A stretch of 64,000 nucleotides of DNA from Anisus vortex. Taxonomy: Eukaryota; Mollusca; Gastropoda; Planorbidae. The DNA lies in assembly GCA_949126835.1 (NCBI GenBank), contig OX421497.1:45762215-45826214 (forward strand). The letters run 5' to 3'. Below the pieces are notes generated by a model, which was not told where the DNA came from, ran no database searches, and was given only the letters and a program-made list of their open reading frames with translations. Shown here piece by piece: positions 56,677 to 64,000 of the stretch; position 1 is the first letter of the stretch; each line of letters begins with the position of its first letter. A program made the position numbers and the translations under genes.

Positions 56677-57040
56677 ATGTTAAGTTTTATTTGCATTACA
56701 TATGGAATTTCTTGTTATAAAATTATACGTATTTGAATCAATTTGATTTTTCAAGTTTCTCTCAAATTTTTCTTAAACCATACGTTTTTAAAAAAAAATA
56801 TATTTAAGATATGTGAAGGTGAAGGTGAAGTTATTTGGTAGGCCTAGGCTATGACATGCACCGCCAGCTGACTTTGGGAAAAATCTTTAACAATCTGATT
56901 GGTTGTTTGAGAGAACTGACCTACTTTTCCGAGCTTTTTCTCGGCCAATCATTTGAGTTACCTTCATCCTTCACCTTCTTACCGCGAAATTTATAATTTC
57001 GGGAAGTTCCGAAAGCAACATAATATTATAATATAAGCCT
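56677..57040 (+). repeat. Duplicated promoter-like block, copy A
   Basis: Matches 60395-60720. Shares TTTTATTTGCATTACATATG, the inverted CCAAT TCTGATTGGTTGTTTGAGAG, the direct CCAAT GGCCAATCATTTGA, TTTATAATTTC and GGGAAGTTCC (57001-57010). No coding exon follows it here. Confidence 0.7.
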
Positions 57041-57814
57041 GACGTTAATACACTCCTATTGAAGATCTGCTTGACAGTAATGCAACAAGGTTAAGATCAC
57101 GTTGTTAACAGTGATCGTAAAGAAATCAGGCTGATGTTGCGATGGACAGCCAGGCGGTTCGCCATACTGATCGCCGCTAAATTGAGCGCCACTAAAAAGA
57201 TCCGGATCCGTTTAACGGATCGACGGATCACTTAGTAATTACCCCCCCCCCCCCCCATTTTTTACATGTTGGCTGTCAAGGGGAGAGAAAAACAACTTTG
57301 AACCCTTTTTGAAACCGTTTTTTGTTTTTGTGGCTGAAAACTTTTTTTCCCAATAACAAATATACAAATAATAAACACATATTTATTCTCAATTGTCTAG
57401 TTAGACTGGTTGTAGGCTACTAAACTAATTATAATTAAACGTTAGTAAAATTCCTTTTTTTCACCTAATAAGTAAAATTAAAATTTCAATGTAAAATACT
57501 GTAATCATATTGGCTAATTATAATGCAAAAATGGTATTATCAACATGCTTTACAATTGGTAGCAAATAAGCGACCACTCGCATTCGTCACACACGAAAGA
57601 GAGCTTACGTGAGAGAGGCGGGGGCTGTGGATCCGGATCTGACCCGGATCAGACCCGGATCCAAAGTGAACTTTGGAAACCAGCATTTGGAAATGCAGAA
57701 CTGGAACGGATCAGTACTGATCCGGGTCTTTTGGCAGTGATCGGTTTTCGGATCCGTTCCTTTAAAGGACCCGGATCGGTCGATCAGTTTTCTAGTGAGC
57801 GACCCATCTCTATA

Positions 57815-58260
57815 TGCTTGTGAGTCATGGACATTAACAGCGGAGCTAGAAAATAAAATAAGTGCCATGGAGATGAGCTGCTTCAGAAACTAGCTCGGTA
57901 TCTGCTATAAAGACCATATCTCCAATGAGCAGATACGGAAAATAATACTCCAGGAAAATGGACATTACGAAGACCTGCTGGCCACAGTCAAGAAAAGGAA
58001 ACTAGAATGGTACGGCAGTACGGCCACGTAACCAGAACCAACGGGCTTGCCAAAACCATTCTGCAGGGTACCACCAGAGGAGGGAGAAAGAGAGGAAGAT
58101 AAAGGAAACGATGGGAGGATAATATCAGGGAGTGGACAGTAATAAAACTGTGCTACGCATTGAGAAAGGCTGAGATAAGGGAGGAATGGAGGAGGCTAGT
58201 GTACATGTCATCTGTGGCGTCCCAACGTCCAACAGACTACGGAATATGTAGGATATAGGT
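57815..58260 (+). pseudogene. LINE reverse transcriptase C-terminal fragment
   Basis: Reads YACESWTLTAELENKISAME, then a shift and HYEDLLATVKKRKLEWYG, TILQGTTRGGRKRGR and EEWRRLVYMSS. Same family as 14985-15305, with stops and shifts. Confidence 0.78.
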
Positions 58261-58262
58261 AG

Positions 58263-58610
58263 GAATGCACCAAAGTTGAAGTCACGTTGTTAACATGTAT
58301 CGTAAAGAAAAATAGTATTAGAGATTATCGCAGTTATTAGTGTTAAAACTAACAGGGCCGTATTTAGGATTGTGGGGGCCCTGTTCCCAAAATACCAAAT
58401 TTATGTGGGGGCCCCCTCGTGGCCTCGCCCCTGCCTTACGACATTGATGTGTTTTGAGATGTGTGGGGGCCCCTGTTTCATGGGACATGTGGAACATGCC
58501 TAAATACGCCTCTGATAACGAAATACAATCAATTGCGGTCTTACTTCTCAATAGACAGTTGGAAAGACCCAATCAGCACCGGGATGGCTGGAGAGCTTTT
58601 ATTGGTGGCC
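58263..58610 (+). repeat. Duplicated segment, copy 3, with inserted MITE
   Basis: Same segment as 55980-56215. It is split at about 58353-58514 by an element with inverted ends CAGGGCCGTATTTAGG and CCTAAATACGCCTCTG that is absent from copy 1. That marks the insertion as later than the duplication. Confidence 0.65.
58353..58514. mobile_element. MITE (CAGRGSCGTATTTAGG ends)
   Basis: About 162 bp with 16-bp inverted ends and a C/G-rich interior. The target duplication is not clear. Confidence 0.6.
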
Positions 58611-59380
58611 TATGTACGGAGTAGGGTAGTAGGCGTAAGTAAGTAATGGATGGACCCCAATCTGATGTAGTTTATCGCAACTATATCGTTGCATCAAATA
58701 ATGCCAAACAACAGAGATTTGAAGCTGACATAATATTGTCCTAGAGGAAAACGACAAATTCGAAAGAAGATATATTCTTTTTTTCAAATGGTTAGTTTTA
58801 TTATCTGACTTATACGATAACATAACAGTCAGCAATCCGGTTTATTCAAGAATTTGTCATATGAAATTAAAACGAGGATCGGCTTCCAAACTTTTATTCA
58901 ACGATCTGCCTTCGAAAGACGTTGTAGGTCCATAAAATATTTTGTAGGAACTACTCATTAAAGCTTACAAAATTTCACGGATTAAGAACTGAGAAAAATA
59001 CTCCTAAAATTGTTTCAAAGTTCATTAGACCTATACAAATATAAATAATACGTTTTTTTCCCGCTCAAATCTCTATTACTACTTCTAGATCAATGGCGTT
59101 CTTTAACATAACATCAGGCAAAATAATATAGTATAGCTAAAGACTATAATAAGATGGACCGCTTGATTTAATATTTCTGTTATTTGTTAACTTGAAACAT
59201 TCTGTTTCGGAATTTCTGTCGCCTACACTTTCGGTTTAGTATTTCGCTATGATTTTCTCAATGGAAAATTAAGATTAAAATCGAAAGTTGTATGCAGCGG
59301 AAGTATTTAGGCAAGTTTAGGAGTAATTTATGACAGCGTTTTTGGCTGCGCACTGAAAACAACACTTAAGCTCTAACTCA
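58611..59380. other. Intergenic, part of the local duplication
   Basis: ACTATAATAAGATGGACCGC near 59143 is the inverted counterpart of GCAAGCGGTCCGTCTTATAT near 56236. GGCTGCGCACTGAAAAC near 59345 resembles GGTTGCGCACGAAAA near 56191. No gene seen. Confidence 0.4.
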
Positions 59381-59381
59381 C

Positions 59382-59480
59382 AGGTTCTCAACCTTTTTCG
59401 GCTCACCGCCCCCTTCTAAATTTTTTTCCCGCTCACCGCCCCCCCCCCCAACGTTTTTTAGCACCCACCCTTCCACCCCT
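59382..59480. mobile_element. hAT-type end fragment
   Basis: CAGGTTCTCAACCTTTTTCG then GCTCACCGCCCCC is a typical hAT terminal sequence. The opposite end was not found. Confidence 0.5.
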
Positions 59481-59884
59481 CTGAAAGTTGAAGGGTCAAT
59501 ATAGTTTCCGAAATTTACAGACAATAACCACGACTTTTATGGAAAGGGGTGGGGGTCTATAAGCTGCGTGAAGAAAAATTTAAGAAGGGTGTTAAAAGAC
59601 TTTTAGTAACTAAATGTTGTTACACAATAGACAGCCAATATATCTGGAACATACTACTTTTTTTTTAACTACAACATCAATCCACTATACGCCATACCAA
59701 TTAATTTTACACTGAAAAGTCTTTTAATTAAAGGGAGATAATTAGCCCATTTCATTGGAACTAATATTTCTAATTTGTTTTTTTTCTTCCATAAAAATAA
59801 TAATAGCTTACACTTTATAACTTTGAAATGATAAAACTGTAAAAATATTTGAAAATTATATAAATATTATATGACTTTATCCAT

Positions 59885-60385
59885 CCCTGAGGCGCAACAG
59901 CCCATGTAGGCTTTGGCCTGCTCCGCAACCTCCTTCAATTCGGGCCTATCCTTGGCTTTCCTTCGCCATGCCCGCACACCACGCTTTTGCAGATCTGCTT
60001 CTACAACTTCAAGCCATCTTTGTCTTGGTCTGCCCCGAAGCCTCTTTCCTCTTAGTCTCTGATAGAGAGCTTATCTCAAGGCATGAACCATCTAGGGAAC
60101 TGCGCTCTTCAACACAGTCACTCCTCAAAACTCCCAGTTTGGATGGACACAGAAAGAAGTACCTGGGAGTGCGCTCATTTGAGTCAGTGGCGCCTTCTTA
60201 TAGAACAGTTGATCTCAGACACTGAGAGAATCTGGGACAAGAGAAACTTTTAAAAAGAACTTGAAGACCTTTCTCTTTGGCTAATACATCTGCCACTGCA
60301 AATCACACAAAGAGCGCACTGAGCATGCTAATTTAATAGCATGGATAGAAGCGCTATAGAAATGCCCATTCTTATTATTCTTCTT
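59885..60385. pseudogene. Two LINE C-terminal fragments and tail
   Basis: 59885-60060 reads on the minus strand as RGRPRQRWLEVVEADLQKRG, a LINE terminus. 60080-60290 reads on the plus strand as a different LINE end (LLKTPSLDGHRKKYLGVRSF, then frameshifted TFKRNLKTFLFG-like). It is followed by the tail GCGCACTGAGCATGC and ATGGATAGAAGCGCTATAGA. Confidence 0.65.
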
Positions 60386-60394
60386 ATTCTTACT

Positions 60395-60777
60395 AAAATG
60401 TTACGTTTTATTTGCATTACATATGGAATTTTTCGTTATAAAATTATACGTATTTGATTTTTCAAGTTTCAAAGCAAATTTTGTTTCAACCATACATTTC
60501 TAATATTTAGATATGTGAAAGTGAAGGTAAAGTTATTTGGCGTGACATGCATCGTCAGCTGACTTTGGGAGCAATCTTTATGTAGCAATCTGATTGGTTG
60601 TTTGAGAGACTGACCTACATTTAGAAGCTTTCTCAGCCAATCATTTGATTTACATTCATGCACCTTCTAACTGTGATCTTTATAATTGCGGGAAGTTCCG
60701 AAAGCAGTGTAGCCTATACTATAAACCTGATGTCAGGTTAGTTCAAGGATTCGCGTTAACAGGACTATTCAAGAAGG
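60395..60777 (+). promoter_or_regulatory. Promoter block copy B and possible 5' UTR exon of the NDT-repeat gene
   Basis: The copy of 56677-57040 ahead of a gene. An inverted CCAAT (CTGATTGGTTG), a direct CCAAT (GCCAATCAT), TTTATAATTG and GGGAAGTTCC at 60690-60699 are all kept. Downstream, ACTATTCAAGAAG is followed by a donor gtaaga at 60778, so 60.70-60.777 kb could be a non-coding first exon joining the acceptor at 63020. Confidence 0.45.
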
Positions 60778-61557
60778 TAAGATGGAATATAAACATTGTT
60801 AAGTAATTAATGTACACAAAAAGTCATTTAAATAATTTAATTTTTATGTGGTCCGTTTTAGCTATTAATTGTTATTAGACTGATTTTAAAAAAGAAAACA
60901 TTTTTTTGTTTACCTGAATAAATACATAAAAAAATTATAATTCGAATTATTTGACGGTTCCATTAGTATTGAAATATTTACTAATCCAGACGGAATCAGA
61001 CACGTTTATAAAAGCATTTCAATAGTCATTTAGGTGAAATATGCTTTGATATAATATTTTATGTTCATTTTTTTTCTTTTTTTTTCATGTTAGGCATACG
61101 TTTAACAAAAAAATCTTGAAGCTTATTATTTGGATAACCTAGTTGCATCTATTTTCTTTATGAAAGCGCACCAGCATTCTCAGAGAAGTAAGAAGAACTA
61201 ATTTTGTGATTTATTCCTAGTTATTTATAAATAAAAACTATATTGTTTATTCAGAAATTGAGTCTAAATGGCGAGCGGTTTTTCAGGAAACTCTTAATCC
61301 ATTTTACGTTGCAAATGCAAAAATTCATGTTTTTGAATCTGCGAATTCAAGAATTCGTTTATTTTGTCCATCGTGAAACTTTAACTTGCGTTCAATGGAG
61401 CATGTACCGAAGTATACTTTTTATTTTACTAGTTTTCGATACAATATTGTTAAGTCGTTGTAAAGAAATATCGTTGACAAATTTAAAAAGATACCGTACG
61501 GTTTTTCATGATACCTCAAGTTATGATTTGATGTTAGTAGCCTACTATTGTATATTA

Positions 61558-61735
61558 ATTCCCGCGAGGCATCCGTGCACGAAATGGGTAACCCGAACAA
61601 ACCAGGCAAAATCAATAACCTTAACATCATTTAAAACACTATTCAAAATGCAAGACTAGACTCAGACCACGGATAAGATTAAGACGTAATACTCTTTTTT
61701 TTATAAAAGGAACGTCTGTAATATTTGACCAGGAT
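61558..61735 (+). mobile_element. LINE 3'-end fragment (FFP..WNG family)
   Basis: Ends a short frame with LTSFKTLFKMQD, then a stop and the tail TAAAAGGAACGTCTGTAATA. Lies in the presumed first intron of the NDT-repeat gene. Confidence 0.65.
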
Positions 61736-62145
61736 ATTAAAAATGTTTCTTATTTATATTTCCTATTGCCTGCAAAACAACAATTCATAAATACATATTA
61801 ACCAAAAAAAAATATATCCCACATGACTTTATGTATGTTGCAAAAAGAAATAAAAAGGCATAGACTCCTAGTCCTAAACGAAGCCAGTTGGTAAGTAGAT
61901 ACGTTAGGAAACATTAAAGCTTCTTATATTATTTGAACAGAACGTTCATATGATTTAGTTAGAGAATGCTGGCAAGAAGTTGCACTGAGATACTTAGATA
62001 TAGCCAATGGAAATTGTATTGTGCGTTGCCAACATGTAAAGTAAAAAAAAGTCCTAGGATAAATGCAATGCCTTTACAATGGGCTCAGCGTCTCAACGAA
62101 GACGTGGGCGGGCACGAGGAGGCAGTAGTTTACGCGCGCTTGTGT

Positions 62146-62282
62146 GTATTGCATGCCCTGTACTTTATAATACGTAGGCCAACTGTATAAGTAAACTTTG
62201 GCCTTTATATTTTTTGTATTGCATGCCCTGCACTTTATAATACGTAACTGTATTAGTAAACTTTGGCCTTTATATTTTTGTA
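62146..62282. repeat. Tandem duplication of about 70 bp
   Basis: TATTGCATGCCCTGTACTTT to AACTTTGGCCTTTATATTTT occurs twice in a row with small indels. Confidence 0.85.
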
Positions 62283-63054
62283 AGGATATTATTTATAGCA
62301 GTGTTTAAGGTCTGTTAATTGTGTATTGAAAATTCGAGCATATTGCCGTGATGGTATTTAAAAAAATGGGAACGGTGACCTATTTTTTTTAAAAGGTAAA
62401 CATTTATATTTAAACACTTCCTATTTGGTTTTTACATATTATTTTCTATAATTTACTAGAATATATATGGCAACAGCACGGGGTGAGAGTTCAGGGATAA
62501 TTTCAACAACTATTACTAATATACTTTCCCCTCGCAGTAAAAGTTGACACAGTCCCAACAAGAAAAACTTGATCTGGTTGAATGAACACATAACTTAATT
62601 TGTAAGGAAAATTCGTCATATTATGTGGGAAAAAACTTTTGCCTTTTTAAAGGTTCATACTTTGATATTGTTAGCTTTAGCTTTTATTAATTTAACCTTA
62701 CAAACACACACACACAAACACACACACCTCTCTCTCTCCATATATATAGACTAGGTCTAGTAGTGCACATAACTGCGTTTAATTTCGTCACATTCGTGGC
62801 TTTCTTGGTTTAGTAAAGTAAAATAGTAGCATAGCCTACATATTTTCATTTCGTTGGAAAAGCGACTGTAAAAGTTTTGCCATGAAATGTACTAAAAACT
62901 ATTTGACTTATATTTTCTTTAACCTTTAGATTTTTTTTTTTGTCAATGATTTCTCATGTAACTAACTTGGGTTCATGTCTAATCTCTCACATCTCTATAT
63001 ATTATCTACCTATAGTTCAGAGAAAGATCCCACACAAGAATCATTCAACTAGCA
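62283..63054. other. Presumed intron with (CA)n tract
   Basis: CA/AC repeat near 62700-62727. A plausible acceptor (CTATAGTTCAG) at 63010-63020 precedes a short leader and the ATG at 63055. Confidence 0.45.
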
Positions 63055-64000
63055 ATGGACGACCAAGTTGACAAAACAGAACTTCGTTTTCATAATAGAG
63101 ACGGTAAGAACTATTGGATGATATATGTGAACTATTTAAACAAAGAAAATATAAGTCGAAGGCTTTTTATTTTATTGATTACCTTCTAAGGCTTTTAAAA
63201 TGTGAATATAGCTTTCGTCGCTTGTAAAATGCTACCTGTTCAATATCAGCTTTTTAGGCTACGTAATATTTATATATATATATATATATATGTTTTAGCA
63301 ATAGGTTAAATTTAATAAACGGAAATAAGCTTTTTGTTGTTGCTGTTTTTATTGATTTTCAGACCAAGACATTTTCAAGCAAGAGAATAGGTGTCAGCCT
63401 TATGAAACTTGCTGTGATAGACGACTGCAGAATGCACCGCATCATGATATAGCGTTTAATGATACACCGCAAACTGATACACCACAAACTGATACACTAC
63501 AAAATGATACAGCATTAAATGAAACACCACAAACTGATACACCACAAACGGATACTCCACAAACTAATACAGCATTAAATAACACCCCACAAACTGATAC
63601 ACAACAAGCTGATACACCACAAACTAATACACCACAAAATGATACAGCATTAAATAACACCCCACAAACTGATACACAACAAGCTGATACACCACAAACT
63701 AATACACCACAAAATGATACAGCATTAAACGACACACCACAAACTGATACACCACAAAATGATACAATGCAAAATGATACACCACAAAATGATACATCAC
63801 TAAGTGATACACAACAAAATGATACACCACTAAGGGATACACCACAAAATGATACAGTTCAAAATGATACACCACAAATTGATACAGCACCAAATGATAC
63901 AGCACAAAATAATATAGCGTTGAATGATACACCACTTCGTGTTATGCCAGCAAAAGATACACCACAAAATGTTTTAAGTGATACACCACTAAGTGATACA
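63055..64000 (+). CDS. 5' part of a gene with a long DTPQN-type pentapeptide repeat
   Basis: Exon 63055-63103 (MDDQVDKTELRFHNRD plus one base, donor gtaaga) joins 63362-onward after the acceptor TTGATTTTCAG in phase. The second exon reads DQDIFKQENRCQPYETCCDR, then from about 63455 a 15-bp repeat coding xDTxx units (NDTPQ, TDTPQ, NDTAL) to the window edge without a stop. Many units contain NDT, an Asn-glycosylation sequon, but there is no signal peptide in this start, so the repeat may simply be a disordered Thr/Pro/Asn stretch. The small phase-1 first exon with an MDD start resembles the MED start of the trypsin-like gene, so this may be a paralogue with an added repeat; that is inference. 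Function unknown. Confidence 0.6.
63274..63292. repeat. (TA)n microsatellite
   Basis: About 19 bp of pure TA in the intron between 63103 and 63362. Confidence 0.85.
63455..64000. repeat. Coding minisatellite, 15-bp unit
   Basis: Units such as GATACACCACAAAAT, with a higher-order duplication of about 75 bp (63575-63650 against 63650-63725). All length changes keep the reading frame, which supports coding use. Confidence 0.92.

Noticed and set aside
63442..63935. Two long minus-strand frames rich in Val/Cys/Tyr
   Set aside because: They are the complement of the 15-bp coding repeat; the plus strand has matching splice sites and an upstream ATG exon.

Overview
The window is animal nuclear DNA, AT-rich, with spliced genes separated by many transposable elements. 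The split genes with GT-AG introns, tRNA-derived SINEs, hAT elements, Ty3/Gypsy elements and LINE remnants rule out a prokaryote. The dispersed TAGGCCTA octamer and the style of the trypsin-like gene point to a mollusc, probably a gastropod, but this is inference and no species can be named.

Layout. (1) Positions 1-9944, minus strand: eleven coding exons of a phenylalanine-4-hydroxylase gene (ACT domain, then most of the catalytic domain with the His/His/Glu iron ligands). The last ~75 residues lie off the left edge. A second in-phase first exon with its own TATA and CCAAT boxes lies at 20632-20673, so 9.9-20.6 kb is intron or alternative-promoter DNA, filled with LINE and SINE fragments, a hAT MITE and a 20-bp minisatellite. 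(2) 21.5-28.1 kb: MITE, SINEs, a 40-bp minisatellite, a broken hAT transposase and two LINE 3' fragments. (3) 26.7-29.1 kb, minus strand: a small secreted, Asn-glycosylation-rich protein of unknown family with two phase-1/1 exons of exactly 141 bp and a TATA box. (4) 32050-34953: a hAT transposon with exact 8-bp target duplications and a second hAT element nested inside it. (5) 35.2-52.1 kb, plus strand: a four-exon gene (predicted 386 aa) for a trypsin-fold protein that probably lacks the nucleophile. Its 12.8-kb second intron holds two very young LTR retrotransposons only 79 bp apart: an intact Mag-like Gypsy element (38830-43380) and a Gmr1-like Gypsy element (43460-50609) with integrase before reverse transcriptase. 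(6) 53-61 kb: repeats and a local segmental duplication that includes a promoter-like block with CCAAT, TATA-like and NF-kappaB-type sites. (7) 60.7-64.0 kb, plus strand: the 5' part of a gene whose third exon is a long run of DTPQN-type pentapeptides, open to the right edge.

The strongest points for a second look are: the -1 shift in the Gmr1-like reverse transcriptase, which sits exactly on an in-frame T TTA AAC heptamer; the trypsin-like gene split by two fresh retroelements; the duplicated kappaB promoter block before the NDT-repeat gene; the two PAH first exons; and a SINE family that shares its 3' tail with a LINE family. All exon models were read by eye from splice signals and phase and have no transcript support here.
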